Assembly: GCF_037392515.1 (NCBI RefSeq)
Contig: NC_090291.1
Location: 41,905,001-41,969,000, forward strand
Length of the DNA: 64,000 nt
Direction: 5' to 3'
From: Haliotis asinina
Taxonomy: Eukaryota > Mollusca > Gastropoda > Lepetellida > Haliotidae
Shown: positions 10,356-22,317 of the stretch, in pieces
Numbering within the stretch: the stretch's first letter is position 1
Layout: each line of letters begins with the position of its first letter
Program-made: the position numbers and the translations under genes
The notes under the pieces: model-generated
Databases searched by the model: none
What the model was told of the DNA's origin: nothing
Seen by the model: the letters and a program-made list of their open reading frames with translations, nothing else

Positions 10356-10592
10356 TTTTGTTTCTTCTATTATTGGAAGAACCACAAAAATCCTATCTCG
10401 GTCTTGGAGACTTCAGTGTTGCATTAAACAATATAAATATTTAACAGTATGGACACAGCTTTGTTATAATTGATACTTTTTTGGATAAGCGTAGTTTTAT
10501 GGTTTATTGTAAGTAAATGAAGGAATGAAACGACATGTTGCGCATTACGGGCAGATACTGATAGACGTATCAATGCACGCGTGACAGGTAAC

Positions 10593-10707
10593 TATAAATA
10601 TATACAACAGGACTGCGCCAAAACGGCACATGGCTGAACGAAATCTAGCGAAACATGAACCGCACCTACAGACCTGTTTTATAGAATGTGCAGAAGTCCT
10701 TCAGTAG
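10593..10707 (+). promoter_or_regulatory. TATA-like box and 25-codon ORF
   Basis: TATAAATA at 10593-10600 is followed about 30 bases later by ATG (10630), opening a 25-codon frame (MAERNLAKHEPHLQTCFIEC then AEVLQ) that stops at 10705-10707. The box could be an upstream promoter for FA2H or be irrelevant. No transcript evidence. Confidence 0.2.
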
Positions 10708-11198
10708 AGTGCAGATTGTAGAACTTTTCTTTGGTTGAGTTACATCGAACTTCCGTCCTCAGAGTGAGGCATCTAATAGCCAGCACATGATGTTCTTGCA
10801 TATTTAATAGTACTCCACAGATACAATATTTTATAATGGGTATTAAAGGGTATGGAGTAAATACATAATTTAGGGTTTGTTGTTGAGAATGTGGTAGTGA
10901 GTGGTGAAAGTTTATTTGGTAAAAAAAATAGAATATCTTATATGGTTTCTTATTTTTGTAATGCATAGTCATGATGTTGAGTGACGCCGTATTCACAACC
11001 ATGTTTTTTTCATAATCAATTAAATATTCTATGTTAACATGCATACGTGTAGATGTTGCCGTTTTCTCCAGGCAAATGTCGAGGTTTTGGCGCGGTGCGA
11101 TTTTAGCCTGACCCCGACCCTTCCCCTCACCGAGAGTGTTGGGGAAAGTAGTATCGCTGTCCGACCTTGACCTTACGTTGGTAGCGGTGTACACATTT

Positions 11199-11309
11199 AT
11201 GTTCCCGTGCGTGTTTACTTCTGAAAATGTCTTCTCTAACGGAAGATGTGGTCCGTCAGCGGTCAAAGTCAGGTCGGACGTGTTTGATATATTCTGGAAA
11301 GGTTTATGA
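11199..11309 (+). promoter_or_regulatory. Upstream ORF overlapping the FA2H start
   Basis: An ATG at 11199, 28 bases before the FA2H start and in a different frame, opens 36 codons that run across the FA2H ATG and stop at TGA 11307-11309. If the transcript begins upstream of 11199, this overlapping uORF would be expected to lower FA2H initiation. The FA2H frame has an in-frame TAG at 11182-11184, so the coding start at 11227 is secure. Confidence 0.4.
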
Positions 11310-11475
11310 TGTCACCGACTTCGTCTCTAAACACCCAGGTGGCGTCGATGTTTTGGAGGAGCACGCGGGACAAGATGTGACAGAAGCGATGCACAGCTCG
11401 GAAACCCATAAACACTCCCGATATGCTTTTACCATGTTAGACAAGTATTGTGTTGGAAAAGTTCAGAATACTTCG
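11227..11475 (+). CDS. FA2H: FA2H exon 1: cytochrome b5-like heme domain
   Basis: 83 codons, ending phase 0 at TCG|GTAAGA. The start is the only ATG in frame after the TAG at 11182. The domain shows the b5 signature HPGG (H36-G39) preceded by GKVYDVTDFVSK, followed by the AGQDVTEA helix. The second heme ligand is most likely H63 in HKHS. YCVGK near the end matches the usual domain terminus. As in other FA2H proteins, the b5 domain is N-terminal and there is no signal peptide. Confidence 0.95.
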
Positions 11476-12090
11476 GTAAGACCTTTTTTTTAACTCTTTG
11501 TAATATTTAATTTTCTGTGTTGAATGTATCATAATCCTACTTGTGATTAAGCGTTGGATTTCCAGGTATTTTGTAGATCGGATTTAGCTTTATGTAACTC
11601 TTCCAAGTGTCTACCAGCACCACGACAATTTGTGGCACAATTTAAGGACCCAAATTGAATTGCTTCGGGAGTAAACTGAAATCGTTTCATAATTATTCCG
11701 TTAAATATGAATAAGTGAATAACCCCCTTTAAATGTGAAAAAAGATTGCTTTCTTACGGAACACGAGTGAATGATTTAAGATATTCTTTGAATCACTTCG
11801 GTTTTAATTTCTTATACTAGGAATAGTCAATGTTTTCACAGTCAGTTAGTTTGGTTAGACATTGCAACCTTTTTTTAGAAAACTGACAAGCCTCACAATC
11901 CATATGGCAGTATATTCAAGAGTCTGAGGGAATACCAGTTGCAACAGTGTTGTTGTAGGTATATTTTCAGCAGTTAGTGGATGAAAGCTTTCCAATATGA
12001 TGTTTTATACGCACATGTGCACACAGGAACTGTTAATGGATGATTGTGCATGTATCATGTTGATCATCCGAGCAACAAAGATGATGAGCA

Positions 12091-12442
12091 ATGTTCACAA
12101 ATAGTGTCTGACCTTCTGACAAATCTTGCAGATATTTACCAATGGTCAGACAGAAGTCCTTTACCTGCTGGTTCCAGTGTCTATCTGAATATATCGCAAT
12201 AACTTTGTCTGAAGTTATTATTTGTGGCATGTGACACTTGTTCACTGTTTATAAATCTATGTTTATAATGTTCGTCATCATATAATATTACTAATTTCAG
12301 TGCCAGTTATGAGAAATGTTAAATCTGAAATGTGTGTTCAATTTTATTCTGTGGGTCCTGTGAATTTTCAGTGGGTTAGACAGACATCTGAAACTTACGG
12401 GATCCAATGTCCTGTTACTTTGAAACACCATTCGTGAACACT
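12091..12442. mobile_element. 352-bp TIR element, copy 1
   Basis: The ends are inverted: ATGTTCACAAATAGTGTCTG at the left and CCATTCGTGAACACT at the right. A second copy lies at 35505-35830 in intron 3 of the same gene, similar along nearly its whole length (GGTCAGACAGAAGTCC, CTTGTTCACTGTTTATAAAT and GGGTCCTGTGAATTTTCAG are shared). No ORF; a non-autonomous DNA element. Confidence 0.75.
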
Positions 12443-13024
12443 GAATGAGTTCGAAATTAACATGTGCATTCCGACAAAATGCATATTTCACCCATCAGTC
12501 CATTGAGTGTTTGATGAAAAATGCTGTTGGACTGAAAGATATGATAACGTGCAGGGCATGTGAGGGTTGCATGATTATTTTTTATGAATTTGGAAATTTA
12601 ACAAACTGTAGTGGGGGTGAACTGCTGGGTGGTTTGGTTGGTACTTCTTGTGTTTGTTTTTGCATGTGTGTTTTATGTAAGTACCAGTTTGATATGTGAG
12701 ATTATTTATATGCAGCCATATTTTGATAATCCTAGCAAGTGTGAATCTGTCGTATAACATGACACAGAGCCCATAACACATTACTCATCTACTAAATCAA
12801 GCTTTATGGCCTCTATTAAGCTAACAGTAGGCAATAATCTGAAACACATGGCAACAATATCTCAATTTGACTCATGGCTGTAATTACCATGGCTAGACCT
12901 GCAGTGAAATTAAGTGTCAGACCATGGACACTTGCTGAGGTATCAAGTTAATTATGGTAGGTCTACTGACAAGCTCGTTAGCAATAATCAGCCTAGGACT
13001 GTGCTTACCACAATGCTGATAGGC

Positions 13025-13130
13025 TACCGCTTAGTCTCTGAATGTATGTAATTTTGATAAATACAAATAAACCCATTTAAATCTAAGCTTGCTTCATTTA
13101 GGACTTTAGCATTTCAGGAAGGGCTATGCA
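13025..13130 (+). repeat. Dispersed family D copy, internally deleted
   Basis: It shares CTTAGTCTCTGAATGTA, AAATACAAATAAACCCATTT and TGCTTCATTTAGGACTTTAG CATTTCAGGAAGGGC with the copies near 23.35, 14.75 (reverse) and 27.7 kb (reverse). It lacks the middle section containing CCTGGAGAAA. Confidence 0.7.
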
Positions 13131-13460
13131 GCAGGGAAAATAATGTGGTTTGGGGACTGAAAGACAGGCTACTATCCTGTGTTTAGGGTATCTTTGGAAT
13201 TTGAAAACTTGGCAAGTTTTGTCTGATGTCAGAATCAATTCGGAAGTATATTGTGACAGAACAGATTTCTGCAAGAGACTGTGATTGCCTAATAGTATTA
13301 GCAATAGCATTGGCTTTCTGATCAACCTGATACACCCATGTCAGTTTTGATGGAAGAGAAGAATTAACTACAGACGTCTGTTCTGGACATAAGGAAACTG
13401 CAGTGCATCCTTGAATTCTCCTAAAACTACATGATGTAGTAGTTTTAAGGGTGTTGTAAT

Positions 13461-14406
13461 ATGCATCAGAGATGCCAACCACTCCGATTTTCAAACACAA
13501 ACTCTCCGATTTGTCTGTTAAAAACTGTGATTTTTAGAAAATACAAATAAGTTTATAAATTTAGAATGTTTGAAAAAATTTTAGTAAATAGCCATTTGAA
13601 TGTGTTCATTTGAGTTAAGTATTATCTGGTTAAGTATGCCCAGAAAGTGCATATTTCCAGCAGACTAAATGTATTTTTGTTGGGCAGGCCCCCTCAAGAC
13701 ACCCATCATCAAAACGGTCCCAATCCCCTTCTCTTGCTCACACCTAACACGCACCTTCAGGACTCGAGAATTGCTTGGGCAAGGCATGACTCCGCTTTCA
13801 TTTGAGTTAAGTATTATCTGGTTAAGTATGCCCAGAAAGTGCATATTTCCAGCAGACTAAATGTATTTTTGTTGGGCAGGCCCCCTCAAGACACCCATCA
13901 TCAAAACGGTCCCAATCCCCTTCTCTTGCTCACACCCAACACGCACCTTCAGGACTCGAGAATTGCTTGGGCAAGGCATGACTCCGCTTTCATTTGAGTT
14001 AAGTATTATCTGGTTAAGTATGCCCAGAAAGTGCATATTTCCAGCAGACTAAATGTATTTTTGTTGGGCAGGCCCCCTCAAGACACCCATCATCAAAACG
14101 GTCCCAATCCCCTTCTCTTGCTCACACCCAACACGCACCTTCAGGACTCGAGAATTGCTTGGGCAAGACATGACTCCGCTTTCATTTGAGTTAAGTATTA
14201 TCTGGTTAAGTATGCCCAGAAAGTGCATATTTCCAGCAGACTAAATGTATTTTTGTTGGGCAGGCCCCCTCAAGACACCCATCATCAAAACGGTCCCAAT
14301 CCCCTTCTCTTGCTCACACCCAACACGCACCTTCAGGACTCGAGAATTGCTTGGGCAAGGCATGACTCCGCTTTTATTTGATTCATGGTTGGCATCTCAG
14401 ATGCAT
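13461..14406. mobile_element. Inverted-repeat-bounded element carrying the 192-bp array
   Basis: ATGCATCAGAGATGCCAACC at the left matches, inverted, GGTTGGCATCTCAGATGCAT at the right (20 of 22 bases over the full arms). Between them lie a 120-bp AT-rich left arm and the 192-bp tandem array. The architecture resembles molluscan non-autonomous elements with a tandem-repeat core. No clear target-site duplication. Confidence 0.55.
13605..14380. repeat. 192-bp tandem repeat, four near-identical copies
   Basis: Copies start at 13605, 13797, 13989 and 14181, exactly 192 bases apart, and differ at only a few positions (for example ACACCTAAC versus ACACCCAAC, GGCATGAC versus GACATGAC), so the amplification is recent. 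192 is divisible by 3, so each copy repeats the same 63-codon open frame ending CIFPAD and stop. I see no domain in it and treat the frame as a by-product of the period. The unit is GC-richer than its surroundings. Confidence 0.95.
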
Positions 14407-14754
14407 TAGAACCAGACATTCCAACTGATACAATCCACTTCAAAAAGTTGTTGAATGATGGTGATGGTTGGTGTTCAGAACAATGGTGATTTTCATGTGG
14501 AAGGCAATTTTTCAGGATATCTGAGGTTCGGATAAATGGGGCATGACAGTTCTTTGCACCAATATACCCCAATGATTAGAAAATATTTGTTTATTTTATC
14601 TGGTCTGGAAAAATGTCATCATAGTAATTGTACAGTTGCTAGTCCTCAAGAAAATGTTACCATCCCATGTTATTTGAATCTCTTAAATCTTTACTTTTAA
14701 CATGTCTTATTCAACCACACTTTTTTTCCTTCCACATATTTGATGATATTTCCC

Positions 14755-14905
14755 ATACAGCGTTGTCTTCCCTGCAGTGTTAAAGCCGTAAATGAGTCTA
14801 GATTTCCCCAGGTTCTGTGGTCTCCCTGGAGCTCCTTTTCAAATGCATATATTCGTGACTATCGATATTATGACTATTCAGACTAAGCGTTAGTCTATAT
14901 ACCAG
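14755..14905 (-). repeat. Dispersed family D copy, minus strand
   Basis: Plus-strand text CATACAGCGTTGTCTTCCC, AGTGTTAAAGCCGTAAATGA, CCCCAGGTTCTG and CAGACTAAGCGTTAGTCTA matches the reverse complement of the 23.35-kb copy and the forward sequence at 27.7 kb. Confidence 0.7.
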
Positions 14906-15248
14906 TTTACATGACAACATTGGATCTGTAACAGTGGCCTCTTGACTATCGTTCTTTTACGTGGTGTATTGTCTGCTTACGTCCTGAAACAATGTATACT
15001 TGTTCACATAATTATCACATTGTCGTGTGTAGGACTCAGTGACGTGTTCATGTCACATAATACACTGGTGGGGAAACACCTATCAAGATACAGGTATTAC
15101 GCAACTCTTGCTTGTCATAAGGATCAGCTGACAGGGCAGGGTCATCAGGTGCACTGTCTTGGTCAAGCTTGTCATTGGATCCCCATTACATGCATCAATA
15201 CTTACTAGTATCTCTGGATTGCGTGGTCCAGACTCAGTAATTTCAGTG

Positions 15249-15503
15249 AATGAGCGGATTTACCCTGCATTTAGCCATATTCAAGCTATATTGCTACAGT
15301 CTTTAAATAATTTAGTCAGGACCAGACATTCCAGTGATCAACAGTATGAGGATGAGTGCGCAATTAGGAATCGATAACATGTCAACCAAGTCAGCAACCT
15401 GACCACCCATGCCACTTAGTTCACCTCTTACGACAAGCATAGTCGCCTTTTATCGCAAGCATGGGCGGCTGAAGGCCTATTCTACCCCAGACCTTCATGG
15501 GTC
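15249..15503 (-). mobile_element. Family B SINE, minus strand
   Basis: It shows GGACCAGACATTCCAGTGAT, ATGTCAACCAAGTCAGCAAC, CTCTTACGACAAGCATAG and ACCCCAGACCTTCATGGGTC in order. The tail is diverged (TGCATTTAGCCATATTCAAG). Confidence 0.8.
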
Positions 15504-15539
15504 GGTGCGTCAAGGGATGACACTCAAATTTGGTATGTA

Positions 15540-16379
15540 CAGTTGAACCCTGTTTACCCAGACCCCATGCTTCTGGATCCAGATTAGAATTTTCCAACCA
15601 TTCCCATACATTTCCATTGAAAAATGATCCAGTTATCCGTACAGAGAGATGTGTGCAACATGCATGTGCATGTGTCATGTCAATACCGTTTACCACACGA
15701 CTATGTGATTTCATTCTTGATATATTGGAAGGCATTTGGTGTGAACTGATTAATTAGCCATCAAAACACTAGTGACATGTGTCACTCGGGTTGTTCATTA
15801 GGATTTGGCATGTGTAAGAACATCTCATCAGTAAAGAAAACACATGTTAAGTAGGATTAAGGGAAACTACACTGTAATTGTACTGTAGATAACACTTATA
15901 AATCAACCCCTGCTGTCTGTCGTGATGCAAGTTAAAAATGCCAGCCACATGATCATGTGATCCCGTCTGGAAGTTTACTTTCTGCAGACAGCATAAATTC
16001 CACACGATGTTGTATGTTTTTAGGACATTTAAAATTAACAAAAGAATATGCAATTGGCAAAACAGAAACTTTTTGTCATCGATTTATGTTTTTCATCTAA
16101 CTTACCATCTGAAGCTCCACACGCTACACGATTACGTCCGAGACAACCTGACAAATGGTAACCTACATTCCGCCTTCCATGTGTTATCGGTACACTTATA
16201 TGTTAAGATGATTCACTGTTATTACTATTGACTGTTGATTTATTGATATACGTATGTGAATTATTTTTGCTTTCACTTAATTTTCACGTTTTGGATGTTT
16301 GATCCAGTTAACCGGACGTCTCGTTATCCGGACGATTTCCAAGTGAAACCAAAACATCTGGATAAACAGGATTCGACTG
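15540..16379. mobile_element. Pogo/Tigger-like non-autonomous DNA element
   Basis: Ends are inverted: CAGTTGAACCCTGTTTACCC at the left and (reverse complement of the right end) CAGTCGAATCCTGTTTATCC. Both are flanked by TA (15538-15539, 16380-16381), the Tc1/mariner-superfamily target. Subterminal ATCCGGA-type motifs inside the right end fit Tigger TIRs. At 840 bp with no transposase frame it is non-autonomous. Confidence 0.75.
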
Positions 16380-17387
16380 TAGTAAACTAATCATTGTAGT
16401 CCACAGTGCCATGTGCAGCCATTGCAAACTAACATGACTTACGCTACTGCAATGCTGGTACATATTACATTCTTGCATATCTCACTTTAAGAAGGGCTCA
16501 AGTAAAACATGCTCAGAGAAAAAACGCAAGTATTCATTCATATTCAGTTCTGGTGACTACGAATAACAAATTGTTTTCATGAAGGACTGTGGTTCAATTC
16601 ACCGAATATGTGAGTGTATCGTAACAGCCCTGTTGTCCACCAGATAACTCAGTTCTGAAAGTCAAATTTTCAACCTGCCATGTGTTGACTGGCCAGGATT
16701 CCCCGACCAGTGTATGATCTGAGTATTTCATTTTGTTTGACTAGTGACAGGGAATCACGATCCAACCGTACAATGTCAACAATACCTTAATTATTTCCAT
16801 TACACTGAGTGATGTATGTTTCAAGCATTAAAGTTGGTTTGAAATGTACTCAACAGGAACAATCACTGTGATACTGCAGTAGTTGACAGCTATTACAATA
16901 GTGTTCCAGTGGTGCTGAATACAGTTGAAATACAGTTACAGTAATAGTCAACAAAAGATGGGTCATGAAATACATTTAACAGATTACCTTCACTCAGGAT
17001 TTTCAAATAAACAAACTGGGTATGCTTTAGCTAACTGTAGTATGAAATGAATGTAGTTTCTCTTTACCAAGTTTAAAGTTATTGTTAAAATTTAAGATAG
17101 AAAAAAATATAGAGCATCATTAATGTTACGACAGTTGTTAATGGTATAATGACACTATGGCGCCACAATATGTTACTTTTTTTACAAACATTTTATTCAT
17201 CCCTGACAATGCACATCCTGACAATGGGAATCATTAAGACTTGTAATAGTCTCTGAAAAAATTTAACTTGGATGGAATAGAACAATCACACCAAAACTGA
17301 AAAGGATCTGAGAAACTGAGATAGGCAATTTCTAACCAGATCCTGAAGGAAATCTAGGCTTGCTGAAAGTTGCTTCATTTCCTGTCC

Positions 17388-17437
17388 GCCCTGTAGCTGG
17401 AATATTGCTGAGTGCGGTGTAAAACTAAACTCACTCA
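17388..17437 (+). mobile_element. Family B SINE 3' tail fragment
   Basis: Only the last 50 bases remain: GTAGCTGGAATATTGCTGAG TGCGGTGTAAAACTAAACTC ACTCAC. An extreme 5' truncation. Confidence 0.8.
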
Positions 17438-18302
17438 CATTCATTTCCTGCTACATGTATACATTATAGTATGGCTAGGTGGAGGGCAGCATGGCTCACA
17501 GATAGATTCAGGTCACAAGGTTTGACTGGCAGTCCAGGTGAGAGTAATGAGATCTTCATGTCAGGCACTGGAGCTGTATGGAGATATATTCTGCACATCC
17601 ACACTTCACTCCATCTGTAGATTGCAATCATTATATCCTAATTGCTGTCATATTATTCTTGAGAGTGTTTTGCTCCACATGTGAATCTGTTAAAGAGTTT
17701 TCACAAGCTTAGATAAATTTCCGGTTTGTATTAAAGCTTGCCAATGGTATTGAAATGTATCAGCATTTTTGTCAAGAACATATAGTGTATTTGAGCCAGC
17801 AAAGGGTTAATGCCATGTGACATGTAACCCTTTGACACTGCACCATTTTGCTTAAACAGGCTTATGTATGTTAGATGAAAAAACCTGAAAAGTGAAACCT
17901 GAAAGTGCTCATGTTTTTCCTTTGAAAGCAAACTTAAGTAATTGCGTACATTATGTGTAGTAGACTAGCAATACAACCAGTACCTGGTTCAGGTTTAAGT
18001 AATTTTGCATGCTTGGTAATATTCAAGTAACCTTGATTGATATAAAACATTTCTGAAGTGATATGTTATTTTTTTCCCTATTGCGAAATTAAGATTGCAT
18101 TGCAAAAATCTTTATCTCAACCCCATGTTAGAATCTTGAAATCTGACAAATTCGTATAATCTTCAATAAAATGTTACATATGATATCCTGCCTGAGAGTG
18201 AAATAAGTTCCTAAATTTCAAAGCAAAAATAAATCTTCCTTATACCCACCACAAAGACGACTCTGTCTCAAGGATTTGTGAGTAGGAGAGTACATCATTG
18301 TT

Positions 18303-18541
18303 GACCCTTGAAGGTCTGGATTAGAATTAGTGTTCAGCAAGTCTTACTTGTCGTAAGAGGCAACTAGCAGGAATTGAGTGGTCAGGCTCGCTGACTTGGT
18401 TGACACGTCATCGGTTCCCAGTTATTTAGATCAATGCTCATGCTGTTGATCTCAGGATTGTCTGTCCCAGACTTGATTATTTATGGACCACTGCCATATA
18501 ACACTATATTAACAGAAATATTGCAGTATGTGGCATTAAAC
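18303..18541 (+). mobile_element. Family B SINE, plus strand
   Basis: GACCCTTGAAGGTCTGGAT start, TCGTAAGAGGCAACTAGCAG, GGTTGACACGTCATCGGTTC, GATCAATGCTCATGCTGTTG, then a diverged tail (GCAGTATGTGGCATTAAAC). The first GCGACTATGCTTG block is missing. Confidence 0.85.
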
Positions 18542-19572
18542 AAAAAGAAGCATCCTTGTAACCCACTATAAAGCAAAGGATGGTTTATGAGACAAAGTCC
18601 TATGACACAGCACAGGTTCTTCTCTGTTGAACCTGACAGCTGTTTCCCATCAATGTTCCTTCTGTTTAAAGTTTTTTTTTTAAATAGGATATTGAAACAT
18701 ATCGGCATAACACATTCATTGATTCAGTGTCGCTCTGGACAGAGACTATACTGGTCACTGTTCTGGGTAACAGTAGTTTTGTGTCAGTAGGTTATAGATT
18801 ACATCATGCCTCTGGTCTCCATGGTGGTTCAATTCAAAATGACACTTCGATATGCAAGTCACATATAGTGATCAACGTTTTAAATCGCCCAAATGTATTA
18901 ACGTTGAATGTGACGCTATGAATACTTTATTTACAAAACTGAAGAGAAACAGTAGCACGATACATTGTCGACAACAAAGTACAAAATCTGTTCAGTCGAA
19001 TAAGTTTCCAAATTGTTCAGAATCGCAAGCCTGACACTAAGTATGAACATAGGTTTGAAGCTCAGTATAATAGGGGTTGATGTGCCACAGCCCGATATCA
19101 AATTTTCAAGATTAGACTCATGGCGTCGAAAAACATTATTGACCAAAGCCACTTTGTCTCCCCTCGCAGCCATCTTTGATGATATTTATTGATGATATTT
19201 CGGGGTGCTAAGGCTGCTGTTTTCGGATGCGATGACTGTCTTTGCTCAGCGACACATTCTCTGGTGCAGTTCTAGCTGAAACACAAGTTTTGTTTCCATT
19301 TCAAACAATGTGTCTTCCATTACAGAGCATTTGTTTCGGTTTTAGAGGACAGTGTTGCAATTTTGGAAGTGTATTTCCCTGTTTTGGTGATTTTTGTTCT
19401 GTTTTGGTGTATATAAGTTCATTTTTGATGATTTGTTCACTGTTTGTATGGTAGGCCTGATATTGAACACAGGAAACATTAAACTCTATGTACACCTCTT
19501 GATACTGCTACAGCTTTGAGCATTCAAAGACATGTAAATGTTTATATTGTATACTCATCAAATGAAATTGTA

Positions 19573-19736
19573 GAGTGAGTGAGTGGATAAGATTTTATGC
19601 AGATTAGCAACATTCCAGAAATAAGGAAAGGGACAAAGAAATGGACTTAATACACCACACACTTGTGGGGAAACATACTCCGGTCTTCAGCATGAGGAGC
19701 AACAGGTTTAATCACTTAAGGCTACTCCATTGTCCC
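19573..19736 (-). mobile_element. Family A SINE, minus strand, diverged
   Basis: Tail complement GAGTGAGTGAGTGGATAAG, AGCAACATTCCAGAAAT, then CTTGTGGGGAAACATACTCC (box B region) and GGCTACTCCATTGTCCC (head). Confidence 0.75.
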
Positions 19737-19797
19737 GAAGTTAAAGAACGTTTACATTTTGTAATCATGTAAGACTAGTGGTCCTTAGGTCGTATGA

Positions 19798-20041
19798 TCC
19801 CGTGAAGATCTGGAGTAGAATTAGTGTCCAGTAACCCATGCTTGTTGTAAGAGTTGAGTAAAGGGATTGCATGGTCAGACTTGCTGAGTTGGTTGACACA
19901 TGTCATCGTATTCCAGCTGCGTAGATTGATGCTTATACTGTGGATCACTGCATTGTATGGTCCAGAATGGATTATTTACAGACCGCTGACAATTTAGGTG
20001 GAATATTGCTGAGTGTGCTGTAAAACTAAACTCACTCACTT
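19798..20041 (+). mobile_element. Family B SINE, plus strand
   Basis: CCCGTGAAGATCTGGAGTAG start, CAGTAACCCATGCTTGTTGT, GGTTGACACATGTCATCG, GTGGAATATTGCTGAGTGTG, ending AAACTAAACTCACTCACT. Confidence 0.9.
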
Positions 20042-20667
20042 GCTTTAAGTTAGTGAAAAACATTCTAAACATTCTTAGCAGAAATAATGTAGGCGTGGCA
20101 GATAAACATAGAAAACGAACATGGAGACATGCTGAAGTCAGTGAGAGAGAAGGGGGCAAGTGCTCTAAATTTCTAAAGCTGATATCACACGATTCACAGC
20201 TCTTGGTGAAATGATATTCAGCGTTTGAAAATGTGCCTAAACTATCTTGTCAGACTGCCAGCCCTGTTAATTCCAAAGGAAAACATAAAGATTACTGTGA
20301 GAGCTCATTTCTGTACCTGAAATCATGTACTATATTCTGACATATTTCTTAGTTTTACACAAACTGAAATGTGAATAAATTGCCGCTGAGAAAATGATAT
20401 AATATATCGTGGAGTGCACACAATAATATTCATTGTTCCAAATTCATGATAAAGGTCTTGTAATACTGTAGAGTACAATACACCCCCACAATACTTTACT
20501 GGACGTATTTCTTTCTTTTTTGAACCCATGAAGATGCAGGCTGTAATACTGGCCTTCAGTACCTCATGCCTCTTGCGGAACTTAGGCCAGAATTTTGAGA
20601 GTGCAGCGTCAGACAACAGACTCCAGCCATAATTACCATCTTCGTTCCAGTTATTTACTGTGAAAGT

Positions 20668-20916
20668 GACCCGTAGAATAAGCTTTCAGCAACCCATGCT
20701 TGACACATAATTAAAGGCGACTATGCTTTTCGTAAGAGGCGACTAACGGGATTGAGTGGTGACGGCTAGCTGACTTGGTTGACACATGTCATCTGTTCCC
20801 AGTTGTGTAGACGGATGCTCATGCTGTTGATCACTGGACTGTCTGGTCCAGACTCAATTATTTTTAGACCACCATAAGTGGAATATTGCTTCGGTAAACT
20901 GAACTCACTCGCTCAT
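20668..20916 (+). mobile_element. Family B SINE, plus strand
   Basis: GTGACCCGTAGAATAAGC start (short deletion in the head), TTTTCGTAAGAGGCGACTAA, GTTGATCACTGGACTGTCTG, tail GAATATTGCTTCGGTAAACTG. Confidence 0.85.
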
Positions 20917-21086
20917 TCTTCCTGTAAGGGTCTTGCACTTCGTATTGTTTGATTCAGAGAGACTATTAAAAATATTTAATGGTTAGTATCAACCCTGATG
21001 GTCCCATCTGCAAAATTGCGACTGAAAACAGATATGTACATTACACTGATTCAGGATCCATATCATTCACAGTTTTCGCAACCTGT

Positions 21087-21356
21087 GACCATTGAAGGAC
21101 CGGGGTGAATAGGCCATCAGCAACCCATGTTTGACATAAAAGGCGACTATGCTTGCCGTAAGAGACAACTAATGGGGTCAGGTGGTCAGACTCGCAGACT
21201 TGGTTGACACATGTCATCGGTTCCCAACTGCTCAGATCGATGCACATGCTGTTGATCACTGGATTGTCTGGTCCAGACTCTATTATTTACAGACCGCTGC
21301 CATATAGCTGGAACATTGCTGAGTGCAGCATAAAACTAAACTCACTCACTCACTCA
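21087..21356 (+). mobile_element. Family B SINE, plus strand, near full length
   Basis: GACCATTGAAGGACCGGGGT start, both GCGACTA blocks, GTTGATCACTGGATTGTCTG, GCCATATAGCTGGAACATTG, AAAACTAAACTCACTCACTC end. Confidence 0.9.
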
Positions 21357-21366
21357 TTTAGTGACT

Positions 21367-21418
21367 ATGGAGAAGATCTGGGTTAGAATGGGTCTTCAGC
21401 AACCCATGCTTGTCTTAA
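21367..21418 (+). mobile_element. Family B SINE 5' fragment
   Basis: GGAGAAGATCTGGGTTAGAA, TGGGTCTTCAGCAACCCATG CTTGTCTTA, then unrelated sequence. A head fragment directly after the preceding copy. Confidence 0.65.
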
Positions 21419-22170
21419 GACAAGATCAAGGTGTTCATAGGACCAGGCTTTAAATAAGGCACTTACATTTCACTCGCTTGTTCGATGTGAATCAGATTAT
21501 TTCCTCCTGACTTCACTTGTTATTTGTATTCACTAGTGACATATAGTCATGAATATTACAAACAAAGTGTTTTTGCCAGAGTTTGGGTGGTGTTTTTGTT
21601 GTTTTGTTTTTTTAAAATGTGATCAGCTAATTGGTATGTATCTATTAGGAGGGCTCCAGATAATGTTTCTACATAAGGAGAATGTACTCCTTGTTTTTTT
21701 CTTTTTCAATAAAGGTGAACTCTAAAAACTTAGAGTACAGAATTGAATTTATTGGAGAACCAGCAATTTTTTGTTTCGTTTCGTGTAAGCATCACAACAT
21801 GGCTACTCATGTGTAAACAGGTCAATAAGCAATAAAACTATACTTTTTCAAATAAATATGTCTGTAAATGATTCTAAGACTGTACACCATTGCTATGGTG
21901 CATGTCTCCATGTCTAAATTATTCCCTACCATGCATATTTTTTATCCATACATTTTATTGTTGCACTCTATATAATATTGCATAATACATCAGCTGCTAT
22001 CTTTGTATTGTACTTGTTACCCAATATTCATGATATGTATCATATTTGCCTCATAAAGATTTTATTTGCAGCCTTAACATGTCCCATTTCATGTAGATAT
22101 GGCCACAGATGGCTTTGCTGAAAACATCAAGAAATGTGAAGGTTATGCAGCTTTGAGCTTCTTTAAGCAA

Positions 22171-22289
22171 GACACCTGTGAAGATCGGGGTTTGAATTGG
22201 TCTTCAGTAACCTGTGCTTGTCAGAAAAGATGACTAATAGGATCGTGTGTTCAGGCTCAATGAATTAGCTGAAACATGTCATGGTATGC
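22171..22289 (+). mobile_element. Family B SINE, 3'-truncated
   Basis: CCTGTGAAGATCGGGGTTTG, TCTTCAGTAACCTGTGCTTG, GACTAATAGGATCGTGTG, AACATGTCATGGTATGCC, then the match ends. A family A copy begins about 30 bases later. Confidence 0.7.
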
Positions 22290-22317
22290 CATCATGATAA
22301 TGATGATGTTTATTAGA

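Noticed and set aside
10679..11266. 195-codon minus-strand ORF over the FA2H 5' region
   Set aside because: It is antisense to FA2H exon 1 and its upstream sequence, has low-complexity AT-driven composition in the middle, no domain and no start or splice support.
13669..14244. Three repeated 63-codon ORFs that could be a repetitive protein
   Set aside because: They arise because the 192-bp tandem unit is divisible by three; each is closed by a stop within the unit, so no continuous repeat protein is encoded.
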